A DNA stretch of 10,293 bases from JAVBOP01 sp031550405 (GCA_031550405.1 JAVBOP010000147.1:1-10293); one strand, 5' to 3'. Positions 1 to 6,542 are shown, numbered from the stretch's first letter. Numbers and translations: made by a program. Notes: generated by a model from the letters alone, not told the origin.

Positions 1-166
1 TCATTTCGGTAATTTTCTCCTTAACCCCTGATTTTCTGGCGTTATTGCGGTATTCAAACTGAAAACTTTTCTTACAATCATTGCATCTCCAACGTTGGTC
101 GCCATCGAATTGATGACCATTTTTTGTCAAATTATTACTACCGTGAACGCTTTTTGCTCCTCGCAT
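1..166 (-). CDS. IS1-family InsA-like protein, N-terminal part, runs off left edge
   Basis: The minus strand is open from an ATG at 166 down to the window edge (55 codons). InsA is the zinc-finger and helix-turn-helix protein of IS1 elements; it binds the element ends and regulates transposition. Residues 24-55 line up with the known InsA pattern: Q-R-W-R-C-N-D-C-K-K-S-F-Q, an aromatic-rich stretch, then A-R-K-S-G-V-K-E-K-I-T-E-M. Family members normally carry an earlier CPxC knuckle. Here only the second CxxC (C28, C31) exists, and the expected first knuckle reads S-V-H-G-S-N-N, which suggests a worn copy. No IS1 terminal repeat was found to the right. The family call rests on remembered similarity. 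The frame is intact but partial, so activity is unknown. Confidence 0.6.
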   Translation of the reverse strand, partial: MRGAKSVHGSNNLTKNGHQFDGDQRWRCNDCKKSFQFEYRNNARKSGVKEKITEM

Positions 167-523
167 AAAAATACTAATGTAAATAAAAAAATATTCAGAC
201 AAAACCACACTTGACTCGCTTCACCGCATCTTTAAAGTGAGCGAAAATACGCTAAGTATTTGGTATGCAAAGCGCTTAAATGGCGGTATTGTTAAGTTGC
301 TGAGTCATAAAAAAACTGGACATCGTCCATCAGTTTTTACTCCAGAGGAGCATGTTTTTATAGAAAAAACCATTGCAAATTTGAGTAGTAATATTGCTGG
401 ACACAAGAAATTATTACTAATTGTTAATCAAAAATTCAATAAAAAACATTCCTATTTTACTTTTCGAAATTATTGCATCCGTAAATTTAAATCAAAAGTT
501 AAAATCTCCCGTAAGTCTCATAT

Positions 524-530
524 AAAAAAA
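524..530 (+). other. A_AAA_AAA slippery heptamer at the transposase frame junction
   Basis: An A8 run (524-531) sits where the helix-turn-helix frame must shift by -1 to enter the catalytic frame. In the upstream frame the codons are ATA-AAA-AAA-ATG, so the run forms a canonical A_AAA_AAA -1 slippery heptamer. After a -1 slip the frame stays open through the DDE domain to the TAA at 881. This is either an ancestral programmed frameshift or transcriptional slippage site, or a simple homopolymer indel. Confidence 0.4.
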
Positions 531-1187
531 ATGTTAATGCTGTCAAAGTTTTAAAAAAAACTTCAAAAATAATCCAATCAAAAATGAATAAATATTCATA
601 TTTTGAGCTGTATTTTGAAGATGAAAGTCGTCTTGGACTGATGACAAAAAACGGTAAGTACCTTATAACAGAAGAAATTAAACCTAAATGCAAATTTCAG
701 CAAGTTTTCAAATCGACTTGGTTATTTGGGGCATTTTCGCCTGTTGGCGATAATTTTTTGCTTGAATTATCACATTGCGATGGCGTTACTTTTCAATATT
801 TTATTGACGAATTTTCCAAACAAAATGAAAATGAATTTAAAATAATCGTCTTAGATAACGCTGCATTTTACAAAGCAAAATAATTACAAGTGCCTGATAA
901 TATTATACTTATGTTTTTACCGCCGTATAGTCTGGAATTGAATCCTGCTGAAAAAATTTGGTATTTGGTGTAAATTCAAGCAAGAATTTTCTAACAAATT
1001 ATTCGAAAATCTTGAAAAATCAAGTGATTTTTTATCCGATTTGGCAAATTCATTGCCAAAAGAGGATGTAGCAAGCTGGCTGATAAGTTTGCTTACCATG
1101 ACTATATTCATCCCAAAGTTCAGCCGCATTTAATTGATTCTGAAACGAAAATTGACGATAAAGCTGCGGTGTATGTTTTTTTTTTAG

Positions 1188-1195
1188 TATATTTG
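1188..1195 (+). promoter_or_regulatory. TAnnTTTG -7 promoter box for the response-regulator genes
   Basis: TATATTTG matches the Bacteroidota -7 consensus exactly and lies 28 bases before the ATG at 1224. No clear TTTG box is seen 19-21 bases upstream; that position is occupied by a T-run left by the IS630 relic. The promoter may therefore have been formed or altered by the insertion. Confidence 0.4.
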
Positions 1196-1223
1196 CAGTA
1201 ATGATAATTTATTAAAGAGCAGT

Positions 1224-1616
1224 ATGAACATTTTGATTATTGATGATGAACAGGATATAAAGCCTTTGTTTGAACAGCGCTATAAAAAGGAAATAGCGGA
1301 AGGGATGTTCAATTTTGAATTTGTATTCTCATCGGATGAAGCGATAGATTATATTAACGAGCACGATTCTGAATTAATTTTAATTTTATCTGACATAAAA
1401 ATGCCGGGCAAAAATGGCATAGAATTATTGAAAGACATAAGGAAATTGAATCAAACAACATCTATTTACATGATAACAGCTTACGATGATGAAATGAATT
1501 ATAAATTATCAATTGAAAACGGCGCAAACAAATACCTTGTTAAGCCCATTGATTTTTTGGAACTTAAGAAAGATATTCTGTTGCTGCAAAAGATAAAGCA
1601 AAAAGCAAAAAGTTAA
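1224..1616 (+). CDS. Stand-alone CheY-like response regulator receiver
   Basis: This 130-residue protein is a single receiver domain with no output domain. It should act in the cytoplasm by accepting phosphate from a histidine kinase and passing it on or binding a partner. The conserved residues are present: acidic pocket D7-D8-E9, phospho-acceptor D57 (in L-S-D-I-K-M-P-G), switch T85 (M-I-T-A) and K107 followed by cis-P108 (L-V-K-P-I-D). The length is typical for the family. No kinase is in the window. The next gene starts 57 bases downstream on the same strand and also begins with a receiver, so the two are probably co-transcribed. Only a weak purine stretch (AAAGAG) precedes the start. The biochemical call is firm; the pathway is unknown. 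Confidence 0.93.
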   Translation: MNILIIDDEQDIKPLFEQRYKKEIAEGMFNFEFVFSSDEAIDYINEHDSELILILSDIKMPGKNGIELLKDIRKLNQTTSIYMITAYDDEMNYKLSIENGANKYLVKPIDFLELKKDILLLQKIKQKAKS

Positions 1617-1673
1617 TATAAATAATACAATTATTCGTTCTATTCTAAATTATTAAAAAATATTCATAAACCC

Positions 1674-2843
1674 ATGCCAATAAAAATAATAGTTGTTGAT
1701 GACGAACCAGATTTAGAATTGGTTATAGCTCAGAAATTCAGAAAAAAAATTCGAGCAAATGAATATATATTTCTTTTTTCACAAAACGGAATTCAGGCAT
1801 TAGAGCTGCTGGATAAGCATCCGGACACTTGCATTATTATTAGCGATATTAATATGCCTGAAATGGATGGACTTGAGCTGTTGCGAAGGCTTAAGGATTT
1901 GAAAAGAAATGACTTAAAGACAATCATGGTGTCGGCTTACAGCGATATGCAAAATATACGTATTGCCATGAATCTGGGCGCTTTTGATTTCATAACCAAG
2001 CCTGTTGATTTTTCCGACCTTGAAACTACGATAGAAAAAACAATTTCCGATGTGAATATCATTCGTGAAGCGATGATAACTCAAGAGAAATTAGAGGTTT
2101 ACAAGCTCGAATTGGAAGCTGCAAAAGAAATCCAGCAAGCAATTTTGCCTAAAATATATCCGCCATTTCCCGATTTGAAAAGCTTTGATATTTGCGGCTA
2201 TATGGTTGCGGCAGAACAAGTTGGAGGTGATTTCTTTGATTATTTTATGATTGATGAAAATCGTCTTGGATTTGTCGTCGGCGATGTGTCCGGCAAAGGA
2301 ATTCCAGCCTCTATTTTTATGGCAGTTTCGAGAACTTTGATACACTCTTTTGCAAAAACTGGTTGCTCTACAAACGAATGCCTGACTTTGACAAACAAAA
2401 TACTTTGCAACGAAAGTGCAAATTCAATGTTTGTAACGGTTTTTTATGGCATTTTGGATATAAATTCTGGAAAAGTAGATTATTCTAATGCTGGGCATCC
2501 ATACCCGTATATCCTGCGAAATAGCAATGTCATCGAAACTATAGATAGAGATTCCAGCGTGCTTTTGGGTGTTTTCGATGATGCCAATATAAAATCTTCT
2601 TCATTTTATTTGGATAAAAACGAGGCATTGGTTTTATTTTCCGACGGTGTTACAGAAGCGATGAATGTGAAGCATCAATTGCTTGGCACAGATAAACTAA
2701 CCAAATATTTGCAGACTATTGATACCAAAAATCCCAAATTAATAACAGACTATATTTTAGAATTTGTGAAAAAATATTCAGAAAACTATATACAATCAGA
2801 TGACATCACAATTCTCACCGTTTCATACTTATCTAAGGAATAG
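1674..2843 (+). CDS. Response regulator with PP2C/SpoIIE-type phosphatase output (RsbU-like)
   Basis: This 389-residue protein has three parts. Residues 1-125 form a receiver with D9-D10, phospho-acceptor D58 (I-I-S-D-I-N-M-P), S87 at the switch position and K109. Residues 126-155 form a charged helical linker ending in E-A-A-K-E-I-Q-Q-A-I-L-P, typical of the segment before SpoIIE phosphatases. Residues 170-387 form a metal-dependent PP2C phosphatase with V-G-G-D-F-F-D-Y (183-190), V-V-G-D-V-S-G-K-G (201-209), A-G-H-P (273-276), L-F-S-D-G-V-T-E-A (321-329) and D-D-I-T (376-379). Such proteins usually dephosphorylate an anti-sigma-factor antagonist in partner-switching cascades or control c-di-GMP and stress outputs. 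No STAS or anti-sigma kinase gene is nearby, so the target is unknown. The ATG at 1674 fits the receiver N-terminus; there is no clear ribosome site. Confidence 0.93.
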   Translation: MPIKIIVVDDEPDLELVIAQKFRKKIRANEYIFLFSQNGIQALELLDKHPDTCIIISDINMPEMDGLELLRRLKDLKRNDLKTIMVSAYSDMQNIRIAMNLGAFDFITKPVDFSDLETTIEKTISDVNIIREAMITQEKLEVYKLELEAAKEIQQAILPKIYPPFPDLKSFDICGYMVAAEQVGGDFFDYFMIDENRLGFVVGDVSGKGIPASIFMAVSRTLIHSFAKTGCSTNECLTLTNKILCNESANSMFVTVFYGILDINSGKVDYSNAGHPYPYILRNSNVIETIDRDSSVLLGVFDDANIKSSSFYLDKNEALVLFSDGVTEAMNVKHQLLGTDKLTKYLQTIDTKNPKLITDYILEFVKKYSENYIQSDDITILTVSYLSKE

Positions 2844-3039
2844 TCAGAATTATTAATAACTTATTAAAACCTATATTTCAATATAACTTAATGTATATAA
2901 AGCAATTATAGAAAATAAAAATAGCAAATATTAATTAACAATATTCATTTAAAACAACAAAAAAGCGTTATTTTTAGTGATTTTCAGCCAATATTTGCAC
3001 TAATGGTGGAAGTAAAAGGTGGAAGAAATACAGTGGAAG
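2844..3039. other. Convergent intergenic region with three GTGGAAG repeats
   Basis: The gap lies between the 3' ends of the phosphatase gene and the integrase. It is very AT-rich, and no clear hairpin terminator or tRNA was seen. Close to the integrase stop are three copies of GTGGAAG at 3006-3012, 3019-3025 and 3033-3039, at start-to-start distances of 13 and 14 bases. Their position beside the recombinase gene makes them candidate arm-type binding sites or part of an attachment site. That is inference from position and spacing only. Confidence 0.4.
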
Positions 3040-4119
3040 CTATAATTTTTCGTTCAATTCTTTAAGTAGCTTCTGTATCTTTGTTTTTCTGTAATGCTCG
3101 TCTGTTGTTTCAATGTTTTTATGTCTTAATATATCTTTCGTATCTTCAAGCATAACTCCATTTTCAATCAATCTATCAGTAAATGCTCTGCGAAAACCAT
3201 GTAAACCACGTCCTTCAATTTTTAATCCTAAATTTTTCTCTGCACGTTCCATAATGCGGTTTGGCAGTCTTGTTTCTTTCCAGCTAAATAACTTTCCATC
3301 ATTGCGGTTTTTTGCAAACGCAAGGATTTTGATTACGATTTCCTTTGCAATATCGGAAAGTAACAGAACTTCTTGTTCGCCTTTTTGCAGCTTGTTAGGT
3401 ACTATTATATAATTTTTTTCTAATTTTATATCGCTTATTTTAATATTCAATGTTTCACCGCAACGGCTGCCGGTATGCCATAAAAATTGAAGCAACAAGT
3501 GCATGGCATAATTGCTATTGGAAAAATAATCTAACAGTACATTATATTCATCTTCTGTATATGGAGGCTTTATTGTTTCAACGCTTTTTTGTTTAAATTT
3601 TTCTGTATATTTTTTATGGGGTATATATTCTCTGTCTTCATCACTGCACCATAATAAGAATGTTTTGATAGCACGAAGATATATATTAACACTTGCTGCT
3701 GATACGGTTGTTGTTTCAACAAATCTCTTTATTTGTGCTTTTGCATTGTTTTCAGTTAATAATTCCTGCGGACTTATAAATACAGCTTTATATGCCGTGA
3801 TATAATAAGTTTCGGTTTTTTTAGTAATCTTATCTATTTTTTGCTTATACTCTAAAAATTTTTTAAAAATATTTCCGATGCTATCTTCAAGTTCTTTTTC
3901 GCCTGCTTCAATAGCTTGCAACTCTTTGCTTCTTTTTGCCCACCAATCATTAGCTATTTTCCAACCAATAGCAGTATTTTTAAATCCAGTAGATATATCT
4001 TTGCCTTTGTAGCGAACGTATATTCTACCGCTTCCCTTGACTACCCGCATAAATCCTGGCAAATCGTTACGCATGACACCAGCGTGTCCTTCTTTTGGCT
4101 GTGATATAGATTTTTTCAT
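3040..4119 (-). CDS. Tyrosine recombinase / phage-type integrase
   Basis: This is a DNA strand-exchange enzyme of the XerC/D-lambda integrase family. Counting from the ATG at 4119 the protein has 359 residues. An arm-binding-like N-terminal segment (R-I-Y-V-R-Y-K-G-K-D-I-S-T-G) is followed by a helical core-binding domain (about 80-175) and a catalytic domain (about 185-350). The catalytic residues seen are R219 (H-T-G-S-R-C-G-E), a lysine around 246 in the beta turn, H307 and R310 (L-H-G-F-R-R), H333 (L-R-H-K-N) and nucleophile Y343 (E-H-Y-R-K). The frame stays open 25 codons upstream to 4194, but that extension is hydrophobic and unlike the family, so the ATG at 4119 is preferred. No ribosome site is visible. 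The gene sits at the edge of the toxin-antitoxin island and is the likely mobility gene for it. Confidence 0.9.
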   Translation of the reverse strand: MKKSISQPKEGHAGVMRNDLPGFMRVVKGSGRIYVRYKGKDISTGFKNTAIGWKIANDWWAKRSKELQAIEAGEKELEDSIGNIFKKFLEYKQKIDKITKKTETYYITAYKAVFISPQELLTENNAKAQIKRFVETTTVSAASVNIYLRAIKTFLLWCSDEDREYIPHKKYTEKFKQKSVETIKPPYTEDEYNVLLDYFSNSNYAMHLLLQFLWHTGSRCGETLNIKISDIKLEKNYIIVPNKLQKGEQEVLLLSDIAKEIVIKILAFAKNRNDGKLFSWKETRLPNRIMERAEKNLGLKIEGRGLHGFRRAFTDRLIENGVMLEDTKDILRHKNIETTDEHYRKTKIQKLLKELNEKL

Positions 4120-4243
4120 AATTATATAACCGAATAAAAATAAATTGATTACACTTTTATGCACCCAAAATCTATGCCACAAAAAAAGCAACATAAACTA
4201 TCATATCTATGCTGCTTTTATGAATGTCTTTTAATGGAATAGG

Positions 4244-4516
4244 CTAAAATAGGTCGGAATGTGTGCCAGTACGAACCAAAGATAAAATTTGTAGCTTTTT
4301 ATCTTTCTTGTAAATCAACAACCAATCAGGCTTTACATGACATTCCCTATAAACAGCATATTTACCTTTCAACGCATGATCCTTATATTTGTTTGGTAAT
4401 TGCTCACCTGCAGCCAATAGTTTAATGACATTGTTTAATTCGTCGTCGAGTAAATTGCGTTTTCTTGCAAGAATTAAATCTTTTAAGTACTGCTTAGTGA
4501 ATTCAATCGAATACAT
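4244..4516 (-). CDS. YafQ-like type II toxin (RelE superfamily mRNA interferase)
   Basis: This 90-residue protein matches the YafQ branch of RelE-fold ribosome-dependent mRNA endonucleases. The residues known to matter in E. coli YafQ (H50, H63, D67, W68, H87, F91) have counterparts here at H47 (K-D-H-A-L-K-G), H60 (R-E-C-H), D64-W65 (K-P-D-W-L-L-I-Y), H86 (R-T-G-T-H-S-D-L-F) and terminal F90. All are in place, so the toxin looks catalytically intact. The start codon lies two bases after the stop of the upstream antitoxin gene, a tight operon that implies translational coupling. The length is normal. The alternative is another RelE subfamily, but the H-D-W-H-F set makes YafQ the best call. 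Confidence 0.92.
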   Translation of the reverse strand: MYSIEFTKQYLKDLILARKRNLLDDELNNVIKLLAAGEQLPNKYKDHALKGKYAVYRECHVKPDWLLIYKKDKKLQILSLVRTGTHSDLF

Positions 4517-4518
4517 TA

Positions 4519-4737
4519 CTATTTAACCTTTTTCAAATAGTCGTCAAAATTCTTGCACTTGATTGTCTTACCTTGCTCCAACTCTTCAATAGCCAAATCT
4601 AATTTACTCATTGATTTTTTAGAATCAGACAATTTACTTGGTTTTACATCAATTATTTTTTTATTTTTCTGCAAAAATTCCATGATATGTTTTCCATCGG
4701 CGGTTCTTTCGTCAAATGTTATCATATATGTTGCCAT
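4519..4737 (-). CDS. Putative antitoxin of the YafQ-like toxin
   Basis: This 72-residue protein is encoded directly before the toxin, in the position and size expected of a type II antitoxin. It is not recognisable as DinJ/RelB, the usual YafQ partner. What can be seen is an N-terminal beta-type stretch (A-T-Y-M-I-T-F-D-E-R), a helical segment (H-I-M-E-F-L-Q-K-N), a lysine/serine-rich linker and a C-terminal acidic helix (L-D-L-A-I-E-E-L-E-Q-G-K) ending in F-D-D-Y-L-K-K-V-K. Such tails commonly wrap around RelE-fold toxins. The start is fixed by a strong AGGAGG site five bases upstream. Function is inferred from context and not from a known family. Confidence 0.75.
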   Translation of the reverse strand: MATYMITFDERTADGKHIMEFLQKNKKIIDVKPSKLSDSKKSMSKLDLAIEELEQGKTIKCKNFDDYLKKVK

Positions 4738-4742
4738 GATTA

Positions 4743-4760
4743 CCTCCTATTACAAAAATA
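4743..4760 (-). promoter_or_regulatory. Ribosome binding site and -7 box of the YafQ-type operon
   Basis: On the minus strand TATTTTTG (4760-4753) matches TAnnTTTG, with an ATTG 22 bases further upstream as a weak -33. AGGAGG (4748-4743) lies five bases before the ATG at 4737. A full Shine-Dalgarno of this strength is unusual in Bacteroidota. The two elements are so close that the transcript would begin almost at the ribosome site. Confidence 0.45.
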
Positions 4761-4787
4761 CGCAAATCCAATCCAATAATAACAATA

Positions 4788-4835
4788 CAAAAAAGCCCAC
4801 TAAATTTTTATTTTAGCAGGCTTTATTAAAAATAA
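4788..4835 (-). terminator. Rho-independent terminator, complete copy A of the repeat family
   Basis: Read on the minus strand, AAAGCCTGCTAAA pairs with TTTAGTGGGCTTT (two G-U wobbles) and is followed by a T-run. The same 43-44-bp unit recurs at 6574-6616 with only an A/G change and one extra T. The location is odd: it lies between divergent genes (antitoxin starting at 4737 leftwards, antitoxin starting at 4871 rightwards) and is oriented to stop a minus-strand transcript for which no gene now exists upstream. It looks like the leftover end of a displaced minus-strand gene. Confidence 0.65.
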
Positions 4836-4838
4836 CGT

Positions 4839-4860
4839 TATATTTGTAAAAGTATAGGAG
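4839..4860 (+). promoter_or_regulatory. -7 box and ribosome site of the RelE/ParE-type module
   Basis: TATATTTG (4839-4846) is a perfect TAnnTTTG box, and AGGAG (4856-4860) lies ten bases before the ATG at 4871. No clear TTTG -33 box is present because the upstream bases belong to the terminator repeat. The AGGAG site supports ATG 4871 over the in-frame TTG at 4862, which would be one base from it. Confidence 0.5.
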
Positions 4861-4870
4861 TTTGACAATT

Positions 4871-5086
4871 ATGAATGTATTGATAAATATATCCAACAAA
4901 ACGGAAGCTGACTTTTGGTTGAAATTAGCACGAGAGAAAGGTAAAAAAGCTGTTACGATAAGCGATGATGATATTGAAGATGCTTGGCTATCGGATTTGA
5001 TACAAAAAGGCATGCACTCACGAACTTTGACAGCAAAAGAGACGCAAGATGTATTAGCTGACCTTAAAAAAAAAGCCAAACAATGA
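4871..5086 (+). CDS. Putative antitoxin of a RelE/ParE-type module
   Basis: This 71-residue acidic protein is encoded before a RelE/ParE-like toxin. It begins M-N-V-L-I-N-I-S-N-K-T-E-A-D-F-W-L-K-L, a beta strand plus helix arrangement seen in small Bacteroidota antitoxins. It continues with an acidic stretch (I-S-D-D-D-I-E-D-A-W-L) and ends in a lysine-rich helix (D-V-L-A-D-L-K-K-K-A-K-Q). Its TGA overlaps the toxin ATG in an ATGA arrangement, so toxin translation is coupled to it. The frame is intact although the toxin downstream is broken, so it could remain as an orphan antitoxin. The role is inferred from context. Confidence 0.75.
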   Translation: MNVLINISNKTEADFWLKLAREKGKKAVTISDDDIEDAWLSDLIQKGMHSRTLTAKETQDVLADLKKKAKQ

Positions 5087-5359
5087 AAATTGAAATGAAG
5101 TCGTCGTTTGCCAAAGCAATGAAAAAAATCACTCAACCTAAAATGGCAAATGAAGTTGCTTGTATTATTGATGAGATACAAGCGGCTAAAAACCTTTCTG
5201 AAGTTAGAAATATTAAAAAAACTGAAAGGTGCAAAAAATGCTTATCGTATTAAACTTTCTGAGCATCGTGATTATCGTATTGGCTTTATATTAAAAGATG
5301 ATACGATATTTTTAACTGTTTTTGCTCCACGAAAAGAAGTCTATAAAAATTTCCCATAA
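5083..5359 (+). pseudogene. RelE/ParE-family toxin, frameshifted in an A7 run
   Basis: Translation from ATG 5083 gives M-K-I-E-M-K-S-S-F-A-K-A-M-K-K-I and continues to E-V-R-N-I-K-K, then hits a TAA near 5253. The rest of the toxin is in another frame: L-K-G-A-K-N-A-Y-R-I-K, H-R-D-Y-R-I-G-F-I-L, D-T-I-F-L-T-V-F-A-P-R-K-E-V-Y-K-N-F-P, which is the typical C-terminal half of RelE/ParE toxins. Both halves join if one A is removed from the run at 5215-5221 (A7 to A6), restoring about 91 residues, the normal length. The family acts on ribosome-bound mRNA (RelE) or gyrase (ParE); which applies is not decidable here. As written the toxin is inactive unless polymerase or ribosome slippage on A7 restores the frame. 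A sequencing error in the homopolymer is the other explanation. Confidence 0.85.
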
Positions 5360-5364
5360 ATATC

Positions 5365-5391
5365 AAAAAAAGCCCACTATTTTTTTATTTT
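5365..5391. repeat. Half copy B of the terminator repeat, fused to the fic 3' end
   Basis: AAAAAAGCCCACTA followed by T-rich sequence and ATTTTA matches copies A and C up to about 5391, then diverges exactly where the second stem arm should begin. The fic stop codon (TAA, complement of 5385-5387) lies inside this half-repeat. No stem can form, so neither fic nor the plus-strand toxin gene has an evident terminator here. It reads as a recombination scar. Confidence 0.55.
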
Positions 5392-6467
5392 ATAATATGA
5401 ATTAAATCATCAAAAACATAGATTTTATTTCGTTGAGCACCTGTTATTTCTGTGAGAACTTTAGCATCTTCGAATTTTTTTAACAAATTGTAAATTGTTT
5501 GATTACTGTTAGAATTTATTTTTTGTTTTATGTTATTAAAAGAAGTTATCGGATTTTCAAAAATAATATCCAGAAGATTTATTGCATAAATAGAGTTAAA
5601 ACTTAAAATTTTATCTTTAACTGATTTATAAATTTCTAACATTCTAATTATTTTTTTTTGAGTATCCTTAGCTTGCTCTTTTATAGAAATTAAAAAATAT
5701 TTTATCCAAGTTTCCCAATTATTTTCAGCATCAACTAATCGTAAAAAATAATAATAATCATCACGATTACGCTCGAAATATTCACTTATGTATAGCAAAG
5801 GATATGTTAATACTTCTTTCTGGTATAGCATAATTGGAATTAATAACCTGCCAATTCGACCATTTCCATCTAAAAATGGATGTATAGCTTCAAATTGATA
5901 ATGCGATATTGCAGTTTGAACCAATACGTCGGGTTCATTCTCTGAATTAATAAATTTTTCCCAATTTGAAATTAAATTATCTAATTCCGAACAATCAGGA
6001 GGAACATAAACGGCATTATCAATAGTTGCTCCAGGTTTACCAATAAAGACAGGTACTTTTCGGAAATTACCTTTATCTTTGTTCGAACCTCTAACAGAAT
6101 TCAATAAAATTGAATGTAATTGTTTGATGAAATTTGCACCGATAGGGCGTTCTTCCAATAATTTTACAGAAAAATTAATTGCTTCTCTATAATTAAGAAT
6201 TTCTCTTATATCTTGTTCTTTAGCATTATTTTCAGATTTTTTGCCTTCCGCTTCATACTTGAATACGTCTTCAATTGTTGCTTGCGTGCCTTCTATTTTG
6301 GAACTTGCTACAGCTTCTTTGGTTAATAATGGAGAAGTTAATAATGTTTGATTAGGTATATTGGCCAATAAACCTGCCAAACTTCCCAAAACTCTATTTG
6401 CTTCAGAAATTTCTTTGATAAACAATGAATAATCTATTCTGGGAGGTAATAATTTTAAATGTTTCAT
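5385..6467 (-). CDS. Fic-domain AMP transferase with N-terminal inhibitory motif and C-terminal winged helix
   Basis: Fic proteins usually transfer AMP from ATP to hydroxyl side chains of target proteins. Counting from ATG 6467 (360 residues), the active-site motif H-P-F-L-D-G-N-G-R-I-G-R is at 196-207, with H196 catalytic and all phosphate-binding residues present. The autoinhibitory motif S-x-x-x-E-G is at 55-60 (S-S-K-I-E-G-T), so this is a class II Fic with its inhibitor helix before the domain. An N-terminal region (about 1-30, L-P-P-R-I-D-Y) is typical of the long Fic family. Residues 290-358 form a winged helix (S-F-N-N-I-K-Q-K-I, then N-Q-T-I-Y-N-L-L-K-K-F-E-D-A-K-V-L), likely DNA-binding. 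A TTG six bases further upstream is in frame but ATG is preferred. The promoter carries an operator-like repeat array, which suggests autoregulation. The last codons lie in a terminator half-repeat. The gene is intact; its target is unknown. Confidence 0.93.
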   Translation of the reverse strand: MKHLKLLPPRIDYSLFIKEISEANRVLGSLAGLLANIPNQTLLTSPLLTKEAVASSKIEGTQATIEDVFKYEAEGKKSENNAKEQDIREILNYREAINFSVKLLEERPIGANFIKQLHSILLNSVRGSNKDKGNFRKVPVFIGKPGATIDNAVYVPPDCSELDNLISNWEKFINSENEPDVLVQTAISHYQFEAIHPFLDGNGRIGRLLIPIMLYQKEVLTYPLLYISEYFERNRDDYYYFLRLVDAENNWETWIKYFLISIKEQAKDTQKKIIRMLEIYKSVKDKILSFNSIYAINLLDIIFENPITSFNNIKQKINSNSNQTIYNLLKKFEDAKVLTEITGAQRNKIYVFDDLIHIIK

Positions 6468-6497
6468 AAACAACTCTTATTCCATTTGATTAGAATA

Positions 6498-6505
6498 CAA
6501 ATATA
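6498..6505 (-). promoter_or_regulatory. TATATTTG -7 box of the fic promoter
   Basis: On the minus strand TATATTTG matches TAnnTTTG and lies about 30 bases before the fic ATG (6467). A TTTG at 6525-6522 is 16 bases upstream, slightly closer than the usual 19-21. The box sits between the left direct repeat and the left arm of the inverted repeat, so protein bound at either would cover it. Confidence 0.5.
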
Positions 6506-6542
6506 ACTTATTCCACTCAAACAAAAAATAGTGGAATAAGTT
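6505..6542. repeat. Perfect 13-bp inverted repeat in the fic promoter
   Basis: AACTTATTCCACT (6505-6517) and AGTGGAATAAGTT (6530-6542) are exact reverse complements separated by 12 bases. They overlap the region between the -33 and -7 elements. With no T-run following, an operator is more likely than a terminator. Confidence 0.75.

Larger units (their letters stand above)
183..1201 (+). pseudogene. IS630-family (Tc1/mariner-like) transposase, decayed
   Basis: The reading frames spell one IS630 transposase in pieces. Piece one (183-554) carries a helix-turn-helix: S-L-H-R-I-F-K-V-S-E-N-T-L-S-I-W, then G-G-I-V-K-L-L and G-H-R-P-S-V-F-T-P-E-E. Piece two (about 530-883, frame of the ATG at 584) carries the catalytic D in Y-F-E-D-E-S-R-L-G-L and the second D in I-I-V-L-D-N-A-A-F-Y. 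After an in-frame TAA (881-883), piece three holds the third acid in L-P-P-Y-S-L-E-L-N-P-A-E-K-I-W. There is a further stop at 971-973, a frameshift near 960-970 and another near 1075. The tail (H-D-Y-I-H-P-K-V-Q-P-H-L-I-D) ends in the frame that stops at 1199-1201. No ATG starts the first piece, so the N-terminus is also missing or altered. DDE transposases of this family insert at TA. Two nonsense codons and at least two indels make this copy inactive. Confidence 0.85.

Noticed and set aside
1651..1670. TTAAAAAATATTCATAAA shared with 7474-7491
   Set aside because: An 18-base match, but almost pure A/T in an AT-rich genome and without the hairpin part of the terminator repeat; chance is likely.
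2844..3039. tRNA gene as integration target next to the integrase
   Set aside because: No cloverleaf-like sequence or tRNA 3' end could be read on either strand.
4120..4194. N-terminal extension of the integrase (25 residues starting M-L-L-F-L-W)
   Set aside because: The extension is hydrophobic and unlike integrase N-termini; the ATG at 4119 (M-K-K-S-I) gives a normal-length protein.
4813..5181. Minus-strand open frame of 122 codons over the RelE-type module
   Set aside because: It is the shadow of the antitoxin and toxin frames, which have a ribosome site, ATGA coupling and family motifs; the shadow protein has no recognisable features.
6505..6542. The fic-promoter inverted repeat as a terminator
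   Set aside because: It has no clear U-tract in a useful position, overlaps a promoter box and shares half-sites with the flanking direct repeats, so an operator explains it better.
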